A stretch of DNA of 64,000 nucleotides from Hymenopus coronatus (Eukaryota; Arthropoda; Insecta; Mantodea; Hymenopodidae), in NCBI GenBank assembly GCA_030762935.1, contig CM060896.1:8253501-8317500 (forward strand). The letters run 5' to 3'. This document shows positions 44,471-55,869 of the stretch, in pieces (positions within the stretch are counted from its first letter, which is position 1; each line of letters starts with the position of its first letter). Below the pieces are notes generated by a model. It did no database searches. It saw only the letters and a list, made by a program, of their open reading frames with translations, and was not told the DNA's origin. The translations under genes and the position numbers were made by a program.

Positions 44471-45686
44471 TCAACCTCTTCTTTTTAATTTCCCTAGCCT
44501 GTATGTAGATACAATGTACATTGTAGCTAGACAAAGTATTATATTTCACCCAAAAATTCCTTGTCAAGATTTTAGCACAAATATGCTTAGAAGTCCCCTG
44601 AGTCCAAAAAATCAGTTTTAGAAAGATGTGAGTGTGCGTGTGTGTGTCAGCATACTTAAAAAATGAAAACTCAGTTAAATAGTAAACTTAATACTTAAGT
44701 TTATTATACGCTAAGGATATGACACAAAGATTTTCACGAAAATCCCCCCACCCCAATTACCCATTAGATGGAAAATTTTTCAAAAATGTTGATTTTCTCA
44801 ATAATGGCTCTAACGACTATGATTAAAATATTGTATAAATAAGATATTTACATGACAAATAAATGTATATCTTGAATTTTCTAAGAATAGTCTCTAAAGG
44901 CCGTCAACCTCTTCTTTTTACTTTTCCTAGCTCATATGAATATGCAATATACATTGTAACTAGAGAAGGTATTGTATTTCACCCAAAAATTCTATGTCAA
45001 GATTTTAGCAGAAATATGTTTAAAAGTCCCCTGAGTCCGAAAACTCAGTTTTAGAAAAAACTTTTGTGTGTGTGTGTGTGTGTGCATGGTGGGGGGCAGC
45101 ATAGTTCAAAAATGAAAACTCAGTTAAATAGCAAATTTTATACTTAAGTATATGACTATTGTATATTTAAGATATTTGATTATTATATATTTAAGATATT
45201 TACATCACAAATAAATGTATATCTTGAATTTTTTAAGAATAGCCTCTAAGACCTCTTTATTCTGGATGAATTTTGCAAAATTTTGGATAACGGTTAAACC
45301 ATAAGAGATACACAAAAAGTTATTTCACAGAAAATGTAATTCTCGTTAAAACAGAAAATTCATGTCGTATACATTTTTCTTGTAGAGTTAACCACTTTCA
45401 AGATATTTGTTATTGGTTTCAATTTTAAACTATCTAACTTTTCTCAGATGGGACAGTAAAAAGCGAACTGAACCTCAATTGTTTCATGTAGCGATAAGCT
45501 TTTAAAAGATTTGACTATTGCTCTAGCCTAATGTATTCCCTTAATTTCCTTCTATTTGCAGGGAAGCAATAATAAGACAATAATGTTTAACACGATTAGC
45601 ATGACATAGATAGAAGAAGAATTTTTAGTAAAAATAGTTTTATATGCAACAGCTAGAGAGAGTTATGTAAATGGAAAACGTCAGAC
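44471..45686 (-). repeat. Repeat family R, copy e with 433-bp tandem duplication
   Basis: In minus orientation. The palindrome-end half occurs twice in direct order (44471-44903 and 44904 on; both begin tcaacctcttcttttta/t). It then runs on through 'aaaccataagagatacac', 'gttattggtttcaatttta' and 'gcataacatagatag'-like blocks to about 45686. A (TG)n run lies at 45063-45084. The palindrome is eroded in both units. Confidence 0.75.
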
Positions 45687-45689
45687 TTT

Positions 45690-46690
45690 TCTTTTTCTTC
45701 TTCTGAATTGCTGTCATTTTCGTTACTCTTGTTCGGTCAACCCTTTTTTCTGCAATGGCATCTTTAGCCCAGTAATCCTGTTCAATTTTTACATGATGGC
45801 ATACCTTTTGCCATTCTGTTTGACCAATTTCCTGGAATTTTTACCTGCACAGAGTTCCAACTTATAATTTAAACATTATTTTTCTAGCAGCTACCCATTG
45901 CTTTATGTCTCCCCATATTAACTCAATGGGGTCCAGGTCTGGATGGTATGGTGGGTATCTTACAGCCATATGATAATGCTGCTTTATTGGCTAAAACTAC
46001 ATTATACAACTGTGTCTTCATGCTGTGCTCTTCAAGGCAAATGATGTTGTGGTTTTGTAGAAGGATTGCATATTTGTTTTTAAAGAATCTGATGAGTAAG
46101 TTTGTCTGGCGGTGCATTATGTTAGGAAGTCAGCCTCCGTGGTGCAATGATTACCATGCTAACTTCATATACCCAAGGTCACGGGTTCAAACCCGGTGGA
46201 GGATGATGGATTTTTTCAGGTGTAAAAATCCTTAGCATGGCTTCCTTCGGAAGGGAAGTAAAGCCATTGGTCCTGTGTCGTAGATTTACGGCACATAAAA
46301 GAACCTCAAGCCTGATAAAGAGGCCTCTGAGCAAAATTAAGTGGTCTTTCACGCCCAATTTAGAATGGGACGCTGAGAACCACAGCAGTTAAAGAGTGTC
46401 CATAAATAAAATGCCATTTACATTTTTTTTTTTTTTTACATTATGTTAGGAAGCATACCAGTCACTAGAACAGAGTTAGGACTTAATATGAGATTAACAT
46501 AATACGCAGCCACATGAAATAATTTTTGCAACTTAGACTATGAAGAGTTTTTCCTTTTAGCTTTGACAATATAGGAGGCATTGTCACTAAGCAGCTCTCA
46601 TGAAAACACTGGCAATGGTATAAACCCATAACACACCAATATTTGCAGTCAATTGTACCTGTCTATTCTTGAAACATAAACATAAGGAAG
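45690..46690 (-). mobile_element. Tc1/IS630-type DDE transposase relic, split by SINE-B
   Basis: Minus strand, in order: 'NASYIVKAKRKNSS' (about 46580), then beyond the SINE 'MKTQLYNVVLANKA' (46025-45985), 'VRYPPYHPDLDPIELIWGDIKQWVAARK' in overlapping form (45960-45880) and 'EQDYWAKDAIAEKRVDRT' (45790-45740). These follow the order of the DDE_3-like endonuclease family common in arthropods (DNASYH ... KAELYE ... LRLPPYHPDLNPIELIW). Several stops; no intact terminal repeats found. Confidence 0.75.
46130..46438 (+). repeat. SINE-B, full length, with 15-bp target duplication
   Basis: Flanked by CATTATGTTAGGAAG at 46115-46129 and 46439-46453. The tRNA-like head gcctccgtggtgcaatgat is followed by the same body as 516-810 and a T-rich end. 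Inserted in the transposase relic. Confidence 0.93.
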
Positions 46691-47040
46691 CAGAGCTATT
46701 TGTTTTTGTAACATAAACTATTTGCTGACCTGTAGGTAGGTTACCTCACTGTAACTTCAGCTTTAAAGAAGCATTTACGAATCTGCTGGTAACTATTGCA
46801 AATAGTAATGATACCATCGTTTGAAGATATGAGTGAAAGGTTTTTTGTTATATGCATTTCAAAATAGTTCCTATAAAGATTTGCTATTTTTATTATTGTT
46901 ATCAGATTAATGAATGTATTTTATTTTCTCATTTAACTCAAATTAGTTCTTAATGTTTAGGCTTTCGAAAGGAGACAAAGAGTTGACTTTGTTATTGAGC
47001 CACTTAGCTAACTGATATGTGGGGGTTGATGCAGCAACTT

Positions 47041-48430
47041 ATGATTGATCACATTTTACTATCAGGTTTATGGATTTTTGGTAGACCATAGATTATGGTA
47101 AGATTAGGGTTATGAGGTTTAGTTCTGAATTTCTCTGTCTCTTGAGATGATGCTGCTGTCTTTAATGGCTGTACTGACTTCTTGGTAAATCTATTTACGG
47201 GATTGCATTTGATTTCAATGAATAACTCACTTTCTAGAAGGAAAAACATGCTTTCAAAATATTTGTCTTGGTCCATTATGACTATGATGTTGCCCTTGTC
47301 TGCTTTTTACAGACATTTACATTGAACACTCAAATGTTTAAATTCCTTGGGAAAATATTACCAACAAAAATCAGGACTAGCAGTGGGCAACCCATTATTA
47401 CCTCTCCTAGTCAATCTTTTAATGAGCTTCTTTGAAATACATATCACAAAATCCTTCACTCACATCTTTGAATGATGGTTTCATTACATAGTTGATGCAT
47501 TTGTAATTGTTAGCAGCAGGTTCATAAATGATGCTTTAAAGCTACTCAATCTTCAAAAGAGTATAATGAACTTCACCATGGGAACAGAAAAAGACAACAT
47601 CTTGTCCTTTCTGGATCTGAAGTTAATAAGAAATAATGATAAAATTGTATTTGGAATCTTCACAAAACTTACCCACACACATATCTACATAAAAACCAGC
47701 AGATTTTATCCCTGACAACATAAGTATGCCAAAACCAACAACCTACCTTTGAATAATATGGAAATACTAAAGAATATATGAAAATCATCAAGATAGTAGG
47801 ATGTAATAGCTTCAACAAAAAACATGGTTCACATGCAAATTCAAAATTAGAAACAGGACATGCAAAGTTTACCTTCCATCCTACTTCTATACATATATTC
47901 CAAAAAAACATATCATCATCTTGGCTCCTCAGAATAGATTTTCTATAAGAAAAACTTAATTAAGTCCAACAAACTGGACAAACCACAAGCAAACAAAAAC
48001 CAGAGGTATATCACATTAAATGTTTAGACTGTGACAAGATATGCATAGGAAAAACTTAAGAAAAATTTAAAGATTAATCAAAAAGAACACTTCAGGAACA
48101 TTATAGATACAAACAGATGCACAAATCACCAGTAGTCCAACATTTTTGGACAATCAAGCATAAATCAGTAAAGATATGAAACTCTTAAAGACCACAAGAA
48201 ATTATAAGTTTTGGAGTTTTGAGAGAAGATCCTAATTTAGAAGAACCAAGGACGGGTGATGAACTTTGAGGTTCCCAATGACAAACTTTTATTGAAAATG
48301 GTTCCAAACTATGGTTCCAAACTATGCTGCCAAGCGATATACCACCAACCAAGTCATTACCGTTACTGGTTATTCGAGCCAGTCAACAGCAGTTGACAAT
48401 GTAGGCAAAAGCCTATGAAAACATGCATTA
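47041..48430. mobile_element. Penelope-like element 4, inverted 5' segment plus 3' segment
   Basis: 47041-47310 reads on the minus strand 'ADKGNIIVIMDQDKYFES' to 'IIYGLPKIHKPDSKM', the part before the RT core. 47311-48430 reads on the plus strand 'SGLAVGNPLLPLLVNLLM', 'HYIVDAFVIV' (catalytic YVDD degraded to YIVD), 'LSFLDLKLI', and GIY-YIG remnants to about 48240. The 5' parts of the two segments meet head to head at about 47310. Stops and frameshifts are frequent. Confidence 0.75.
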
Positions 48431-48537
48431 ATTGTATGGTGAATGAAAACTGAGGTTCAGTCAACAACATCTCACTAAAATTTAAATTTACATTGGTTTT
48501 CACTGTGTTAAGTTTGTTTTTTTCATTAAAATCTTAC

Positions 48538-48578
48538 CTTATTGATTCTGTTGAAGGGAAGCTCTCATCCACCCAGTC
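48538..48578 (-). CDS. Gene B, 41-bp middle exon
   Basis: Minus strand: acceptor ATGTTACAG, peptide DWVDESFPSTESI plus two bases, donor AAG|GTAAGA. Same length, phases and sequence pattern as gene A's exon at 16417-16457. Confidence 0.88.
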
Positions 48579-49523
48579 CTGTAACATAATTATGTACATT
48601 AAAGTATTTAAAGGTACAATTAAGTGACCAAATAGTCCACAAAACTGGAACATGTGGATATGTAACAAGACTGTTATGTAATGTTATGTAATGCTTTCAG
48701 TGCAGCTAGAGACATATTATGAAGCATGTAAATTAAAGCAATGTGTTTTTCTTTTTAATTAATTATTCAGATAAATGACTGAAAGAAATATTTTACTGAA
48801 CATGTTTTATTTCAGTAAGTATAAATAATAATAAGAATAAAATGTATAAATAATCATTGATATCATATCCCTTTTTACAAACAACAATTTTCTGTTACAG
48901 TGTAATTTGTGTAATTTAATTTGTGAACATAGAAGATGCAATATTCAAATTACAAGTTTCTACTGTAACCACAACATGATTGAAATCATATAAAGTGGTC
49001 ATAAAGAGATTGTTTGCTAAAATTCAAAATTCTATACTCAAAATATATTTACTACTTCACAATACATCATTTAGAGATGGAAAAACCAGTAGGTAATCTA
49101 ATAGCTGTAATGCCTTAATATCCTAAGCCATAAGAAACATTGATATTGTACATCAGAAATCATGTTTTTCCTGAAATCATAATCACAGTGATATTGTAGC
49201 TTTATTATTAAGAAGACATTTACAATTATTTGTTAAGGTTAAAGAATTAGTGTTAATAAAAATTCCTTTATTTGGCATCCTGTAAACTCTTTTGTTATCA
49301 CAATGTTTGTGCTTTGTTAAGCAAGTGACTAATCGACAATTTGTGCCTCCTGTGACAGCGCTTGTTTTCTTACTGTCACAGCACCAGAATGCCAACTATC
49401 CAACATTTTTGTTACCTTTCCCTGTGGAGAGAAACTGTAATTTAACATTTTGCACAAAAAATTTGTATTATATTAACTTTTTAAATTGCACAATTACATA
49501 GAACAGGGAATGTACCCAAAGAA
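48579..49523. other. Gene B intron 1 segment, paralogous to gene A intron
   Basis: Non-coding. Matches gene A 13380-13615 and 15750-16400 in reverse. Holds the empty site for gene A's Tigger at about 49314-49330 (ttgttaagcaagtgact). Confidence 0.75.
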
Positions 49524-49527
49524 TTAA

Positions 49528-50377
49528 CCCTTTTAGTGCCAATTACAATCTAATCTTGATGCCATTTTCATACATTTTGACGCTTTCCAGTGGGAAGGTC
49601 TGTGTACTTTCTATGTCTTAGCCATAGAGAAAGGTTTTCTGGAGCATTTCAGAAGTTTATCTTTATACTCCAAAGCACTAAATTAGCTCCAATTTAATTT
49701 CTCTAGCAAGTGTTTCTTTATCTTGGTTGAAACATGCCATTGTCTAGCCAAAGGTTACATATTGAAGAGGAAATAAGAGCTGCAGTTTGTGATGTATTAG
49801 AAGAAAGCAAGTGATTTTTAATTTTCAGACCTTGATGAATGTGTTTCTAACATCGACTTAAGAGAGAAAGATATATATATTCTAGCTACAGTAATGAAAA
49901 TGCATCCGATGACAATAGCCCTCACCTGCATGCAAATAATCAGTAATCTTATCAAAATAGATGTACGGAGGTGTAACCAGACGATGCACAATATGAGAAT
50001 CAACCACTCAGCTATGCAATAACACAAGTGCTAAATTGTACAGTAGATCTACATTACATTTGTATCCTATTGCTGTATGCCATTTTCATTAGTGTGTGTG
50101 GGTTTTCTTTTTTTTCAGTTTTCAGCCTACAGATTATGTGAATTACAAAATAAAACAACAGAAACAGATGCTGTTTTAGTAAAGAAATGAATGTATTTTC
50201 ATTTAATTAGTCTAATTTTCTTAAAAGGGTTTACTAAAAAGAAAGAAAAAAATATTCAACTCTTTATGTTATTTATTACTCATTTTGTTACTAATGATTC
50301 AAAACCCTGCATTCTCCACTAAAATTGCTTGGCAGTTTTTAGACAGTGCTTAGCTATTTGGGCTGGCACTAAAAGGG
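49528..50377 (+). mobile_element. piggyBac-derived element, internally deleted
   Basis: 850 bp with a perfect 14-bp terminal inverted repeat CCCTTTTAGTGCCA / TGGCACTAAAAGGG and TTAA on each side (49524-49527, 50378-50381), the hallmark of piggyBac. A relic start at about 49735 reads 'MPLSSQRLHIEEEIRAAVCD' then stop, and 'NENASDDNSPHLHANN' follows in another frame, in keeping with an acidic piggyBac N-terminus. The transposase catalytic region is gone, so it needed help to move. Gene A's intron shows the empty site. Confidence 0.88.
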
Positions 50378-50381
50378 TTAA

Positions 50382-51004
50382 ATATGTTATGAGGAAAATT
50401 CATACAGCAACTGAAGAACTATGGCAATAGCCCTGCTAAATGAAATTCTATTTAAGATTAGGTGAGAGCAGCAAAATAATTAATGGTCCAGACTTCAATT
50501 TCGTATTATTTTTATGCAAGTTTTTAATTTTTTATATCAATCCTTAATTACTGTTTAATTGTCTTTATGACTTTTACTTTTAGTAACACTTTTTGAATAT
50601 ACCAATTGTCATACAATTTTTTTGAAGTTTTATATATAGCTATATCAAGCATAAATAAGTACATACTTATCTGTTCAAAGTATTGCTTTAGTTCAGTTCT
50701 GTATAAAAGTGTTGCATGAAACTCATAGCTTGTAACCGATAATTAACCATTTTATGTTAGGTATTCGTTAAATAGATGATGATAGGGAAAAAAAAGGTTA
50801 GATTCACTTGGTCTATTATCTACGAGAATGCTGCTCCTCTTACTATTTTCAGATCGTTTTTTATATGTAGATGTATTAAGTATACATTAAAATCCTTTAA
50901 TCTACTCCTAAGCTTAACCTAAAAATGAAACATATATTCATGAATGATGCAAATCATCAAAATATTAAACACTATTTTAAACTAAAATTCATAAATTATA
51001 GTAT
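50382..51004. other. Gene B intron 1 segment, paralogous to gene A intron
   Basis: Non-coding. Reverse matches to gene A 12300-12400, 12630-12820 and 13165-13280 (for example gtagtaac/tacttttactt and caattgtcatac blocks). Confidence 0.7.
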
Positions 51005-51150
51005 TTATCTAAGCATGTGCTAAAAGAGCTGACAATGCAATAGACTATTTTATTGTGAAACTAGTCCTTGAGTTCCAAAAGATAAATGGAGAATTGTTAC
51101 AACTATTAATTATTATATTAAGTATTTAATAGTTAAAATGTTAAGTTTGT
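51005..51150 (+). mobile_element. PLE terminal-repeat fragment
   Basis: 'gacaatgcaatagactattt' and 'gtgaaactagtcc' then 'gttacaactattaatt' match PLE 1's 3' terminal repeat (11674-11760). No ORF sequence accompanies it. It is antisense to gene B. Confidence 0.65.
51029..51066 (+). ncRNA. Hammerhead-like motif in solo PLE terminal repeat
   Basis: CTGACAA (51029-51035), stem II GCAATA/TATTGT, GAAAC (51057-51061), ACTAGT, C. Shares with PLE 1 an A in place of the conserved G8, so this subfamily may have had a degenerate core already at transposition. Stem I is not evident. Confidence 0.45.
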
Positions 51151-51176
51151 ATCATACATCTCCTCTTACAGCAGCT

Positions 51177-51384
51177 TTAAAATGATGTCTACCCAACTAC
51201 TTGCGTTAAAAAATGAGATAGATGGGACAGGATGTACAGCTTTACTATCACATATGTTTAGAGTACTTAGCAGTGACCATAAACAATACTTCATCAGCGA
51301 TCTTAAAACTGAAATACAACTAAAATTATATAAAAGTACTAATAGGATGCAACAGGATCAGCTTGTGACACCTAGATCATCATA
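51177..51384 (+). CDS. Possible exon, BESS-like C-terminus
   Basis: Acceptor-like ctcctcttacag (ends 51174-51176) precedes an open frame of about 67 codons reading 'ALLSHMFRVLSSDHKQYFIS' and 'LKTEIQLKLYKSTNRM' before TAG. The pattern of a hydrophobic start, a phi-x-x-L spacing and a charged helix is reminiscent of the BESS motif of MADF-BESS proteins, but the match is weak. No MADF part lies nearby. It may be a retroposed or captured fragment inside gene B's intron. Confidence 0.25.
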
Positions 51385-51935
51385 GATTCATATATTGGTA
51401 CACCTGGTGATCCAATAGGTATACGATTATTTTGATTTAAATATTGTCAGCTTTATCTGTGTTTTATATTTTCTGGTAATTTATTGGAGAATTTGACTAC
51501 CAGGGTTTTGGTGTTTGTTGTGTTCAACACAAAAATATTTTTTTCTTAACATTTTCTTTTGTTAGGAAGTTACAGAATACTGTATAGTGTGTAGCAAATG
51601 TTTAACAGCTTTTAAAACTTTTAAGTCATAACAAATAGCCTTCAATCTCAGTTTTCTATGACCCATAACAAACTAGAGTAATCGATTCCATGCAAAACAC
51701 AAAGCACACATCCCTTATTTCGTATAAGATAGGAATAAAAACGTATACTGGTATTTGTCTGTTAAATGAAACATAAGCTCTCCTTTGGGTTCAATTGGCA
51801 GATTTACTTCATGCATTGCTAGGTATTTAGGTACTAAGAGAACACCTTTGTATTTCAATATGTAACATTTTTAAAAGACTAACAAAAGTATATAATCCAT
51901 AAAAGTGATTTTCCTTTAAACAAGTTCTTTATATA
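51385..51935. other. Gene B intron 1 segment
   Basis: Non-coding. 51780-51935 matches gene A 8960-9150 in reverse (acctttgtatttcaatatg, ataaaagtgatt). Confidence 0.65.
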
Positions 51936-53211
51936 CAGTAAGTATGCTACAAAACTTGACCATCAGGTGCACGGTCCACCCAGTCACACATGCATGGATG
52001 TCAAATAAAATCTAAATCACATTAACAACTCACAATAAACACAAAACATATTTTATCACAGGAGCTGTTGGAAATGTCATCCATCCCCATCAATACATCT
52101 AAGGCATCTTCTGAGGAAATTTTCATTCACACGCATTAGCTCAGCTTCCAAAATAGCATTAATATCTGTTCTGATATTTTGTTTTAATTCTCCTAATGCA
52201 TGTGGATAATATTTTTATAAGTTGCCCCATAAATAAAAATCGTATGTCATAAGGTCAGGAGACCAAGTGGATCATAAACCTTTACTAATGATTCTCTCCT
52301 CAAAAAATTCTGCAATAAATTGTAATAATTCAACAGCTGTAAGCATGGTGGCAAATCCTGCTGGAAATATCCAGACCGACATTCAATGTCCATCAGCTGT
52401 TCGAAACATGGTCCAAGGATATTATTTCTGTATCTTTCTGCATTTATGGTATGTCACAAAAAATAGGCCCTATATTTCTCTATCCATTATTGCGCACCAT
52501 ACCCTGATTTTTTGATCATGCAAGGGAGTTTAATGAATGAAATTAGGTTTCTGTGAAGCATAATGTCGGTTGTGTTGTGTTGACACATGACCACATAAAT
52601 GAAACCATGCTTCGTCACTGAACAGTATTAATCATGTATTGATTGTTCCATTCCTCAAAATCCAGTTACAGAAATTTACCCCACTCTGGTTATCACGTGG
52701 TAGCAATTCTAGGACACAATAACATTGTATGGTTTGAGTTTAAAAAGTTTTGTTGCTCTCTATGCTAAAGTTTTGGAAATGTCAATTTCTTGTACAAGGC
52801 GCCTAAGAGATTTTCGAGGTGACCGTTCTAAATTTTCTTCAATTTCATCTAATTTCTGCTCCGTAAGCACATGCCTGTTTACCTTTCTTTTCCTATCACA
52901 AATTGATGCTGTCTCCCTGAATTTCTTTATATGCAAATGAACTCTCCACTTGGAACACGCATGCCAGGAAATTTAGTTTCTAATTGCCTTACAACTTCCC
53001 TACAAGATGATATAAGCACATACATATCATACAGAAACACTCTTTGTGGTACTGTATACTGCATTTTGAAAGCACTTCAAGCATAGCTAAACACTTCTAA
53101 TATTATTCACATGCGAACTGGACTGGAACAAAAGTAAGACTGGTGCATGTGTGATGACAGACCTGATGTAGGATGTCCTCCTGACAGCCAAGTTTTGTAA
53201 TAAATGTACTG
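51936..53211 (-). mobile_element. IS630/Tc1-type transposon with terminal inverted repeats, decayed
   Basis: 1276 bp. Ends are inverted relatives starting CAGTA: left CAGTAAGTATGCTACAAAAC, right (reversed) CAGTACATTTATTACAAAAC. The transposase runs on the minus strand from ATG 53064 to TGA 52058-52056: 'MQYTVPQRVFLYDMYV' and 'REVVRQLETKFPGMRVPS' (HTH), 'RKVNRHVLTEQKLDEIEENL' (after frameshift), 'FSDEAWFHLCGHVSTQHNR' (first DDE Asp), 'PLHDQKIRVWCAIM', 'QQDLPPC' (second Asp) and 'LKQNIRTDINAILEAELMRV'. Stops and frameshifts prevent activity. It sits in gene B's intron 1 at a TA, and gene A has the empty site. Confidence 0.92.
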
Positions 53212-53913
53212 CAGAAGCATTTCCACAAATGAACACAAACCAAGTAAATAGAAGAGTATATTTAAAAGTACTTTTAAGCAAATACTACATTACATAAGAA
53301 AATTAGTGACAATGTTACATTACCACATATCAGTATACCAAGTTTCTCATTGGTGCTGAAATTCCATGACTTTCTTTTATAAACATGTAGAAAGACCACA
53401 TATATGATAGAGAAACTTAACATCTCTCCATGTTGCACAGATGAGGAAAATGTGTGAAACTAATTATTAAGTGACACAGCTGAGAGTTTCCATTTGTTTT
53501 CTCAAAATTAAGGAAATATCTAAGAAAGATTTTAACCAGATTCTCAGATTACATAAACTAGCTACTCCAATAGCAAGGAAATCTTGAACATGTGCTCTTG
53601 CATAACAGTATCATCAGTTAACAGTATTGGAATCAGTTTGATTTATCTGGGCAAGAATTCTGAAATGATGGTCCCCAGCTCCCCCTATTATACTAAACTC
53701 AGAATTAAGCTGATTGTATGCCATGAACCCTCCATCAGCTTCCTATTGTAGAATTATCAGGTACTTTAAGTGAAAGCTATTTAATTTTAAAATACAGCAT
53801 CTGAATATTCTTTTCAGACTAAGCAATAATTTTGCCCTCAACAATTTTGTAGTTCCTTGAATTAGATGTAATATCAAAAAATGCAGTTTAATTTGTTTAT
53901 TAACAAAACTAAC
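53212..53913. other. Gene B intron 1, start
   Basis: Non-coding. Aligns in reverse with gene A 8265-8960 over its whole length (ggtccccagctccccctat, ttctcaaaattaagg). Donor AAG|GTTAGT. Confidence 0.75.
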
Positions 53914-54407
53914 CTTAGTTACATCATCAATACATGAAGCTTCTGTAGAAGTTGTTTCCAGCCACCAGGGTTCTTCTTTGATTTCTATCTTGGTGTCCAG
54001 TTCAGAGTCTTTGTTACATGGATTAACTGCCACTGCAGGAACTTCAGAAAAGAACTGTCCCTCATTTTGTGTCCAAGAGTCTGAGTCAATGCATGCTTCA
54101 CTCATTTCTGTTTTAGGTTCCATTTCCATTAGGTTGCCATAGTTGTGGCATTGTTTGACCTTCATTACAAGTTTTTCTTCATTACAAAGATGCTGCCCAT
54201 CGTTTTGTGGATTAAAGTTTGAATCAACAACCTCTTCTTTGATTTCTGTTTCACTCCCTTTGTTGCATATAACATCATTGTTCAACTTCATTGTACTGTT
54301 TTGTGAAATAACTTCTGAGAAAGGAACCTCTTCTTTAATTTCTGTTTTGACATCCATTTTACATTTGAGAAACTTGACAGTAATACTCTTAAATTTCAGT
54401 ACCAAGT
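53914..54407 (-). CDS. Gene B, N-terminal exon of C2H2 zinc-finger protein
   Basis: Acceptor TTTTCCACAG (54410-54408). ATG at 54357-54355 matches gene A's start. The frame is open further upstream in this exon, so a start in an earlier exon is possible. 148 acidic residues: MDVKTEIKEEVPFSE, 'SETEIKEEVVDSNFNPQND', 'DTKIEIKEEPWWLETTSTEA', then ACTAAG|GTTAGT in phase 0. Four psi-K-x-E sites (VKTE, IKEE three times) agree with SUMO conjugation. Compared with gene A it keeps an extra 'VISQNSTMKLNN' segment. The 'IKEEPxWLExTS' phrase resembles N-termini of insect zinc-finger clusters; that comparison is from memory. Confidence 0.88.
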
Positions 54408-55754
54408 CTGTGGAAAAGAAACATGTGATCTATTGAATTAAAAATCTATTTTTAAGGGATTGAACAATTGTGAAATGCATGTTAGCAGTAACCAAGAATT
54501 ACATTTCTCAATAAATATTCATGTAAGGAGTTCTTATTTAGCAAGAAAAGTTAAAAACAGTGACAGAGCATTAAAAATCTAGGTCACAAAGATAGAAGAA
54601 ATGGAATTTTGTGAACATAAACTTGGCTTTGCACAATACATGAACAGATCTATTTAAATGTGCCATGAGATAAGCTGTCTTATACATACAAGTCAGTAGA
54701 AAGTAATGAAAATCACTTGCATACATTAATATATTAATATAGTTTTAGTTAGAAATGTAAAAATGATCAAAATTAAACACCATGTGTGCTTCCTACATTA
54801 TATTAGAAGTTTAATAGTATATATGATGACAGATCAAAAGGCAAAAAAGAGTATAAAATTTAGGATATTCATTACTAGCAGAAAAGGTGAAATTAAGGTA
54901 ATTGTCCCAGTAGTTGCATACTTTTTGTTGATCTTCACACCACACATTGTGACAAATGATGTAATTAGAAATGCATAATTCCAAAAAATTCCTAAAAAGA
55001 TTAAAATGGTACTACTCCAAGGTGAACAAATGTTAAATTTTAGAGGGAAAATCACAAGGTTTCTGAGGGTACCTAGAAAAGTTCTAAGAGTTTATGGTTT
55101 CCTCTGGGTAGAGAATTTGTGGGATGATTTGCACTAAAGTAGTTCATAATGTAACAACCCTTACCTTGCAAATCTTGTTAACCAGTAATAAACTCCAACC
55201 CAATGCATAAGTTATCTCAGGAATTACCCATCCTGAGCAGTGAGAAACGTATTCAAGATGGTAGCAGAACATTTAGGTCATAATGAAGGAAAAAGAAAAG
55301 AATGAAGAAAAAAATTATAAATATCAGTTAAATTTGAAAAAGTGTAAGAATTTATAGAGAAATATAGAGCTGCTGAAGAAATTGTTTAAATAAAAGAAGT
55401 TATAAGAGCAAAATAAAAAAATAACTATTTAATGTACAAGAGTAATAAAATAATTATGAGGACTGTGTCTTAAAATGACTAACAGGGACAAGAAAAAACA
55501 ATAACTTTGTTGTATGTCAGCACAGAAATAAGGTTAATTTTACGATGGTTTGTTGCATTTTTATAAGAATTGGAGCTAACAGTTTTAGTGTAATAAAAGT
55601 ATGGAAAAGTCCTTGGAGGCCTCACAGAGATGAATCATAATAATGAAAAATAAATCTTAGAAAATAGGAATAAAAGCAAACATTTCTGGTAGTAACTTTA
55701 AAACTGTTAAAACAAATTAAGAGTTATGTGGTCTTCTCAGAACTGACAGCTTAC
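54408..55754. other. Upstream intron of gene B (inferred)
   Basis: AT-rich and non-coding. Overlapping short frames on both strands at 54763-55055 show no domain. Confidence 0.4.
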
Positions 55755-55851
55755 CATAGCAGCAGCCTCTACCAAAGAAAGACCCAAACAACAATCTATA
55801 AAAAGAAAAACGACCTAAGGAAATAGCATAAACCAACTCCATCACCGCCAT
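55755..55851 (-). CDS. Candidate first exon of gene B
   Basis: Minus strand: ATG (55851-55849) GCGGTGATGG, open for 32 codons plus one base to the donor CTATG|GTAAGC. Spliced to 54407 it would join in frame with the open upstream part of the next exon, adding about 49 residues to the N-terminus. Against coding use: in gene A the matching upstream region contains a stop, so this may be untranslated leader. Confidence 0.3.
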
Positions 55852-55869
55852 GCAAGAGCTGTGCTAGCA

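Noticed and set aside
54763..55055. Overlapping open frames on both strands
   Set aside because: Low-complexity AT-rich composition, no domain, no splice context.
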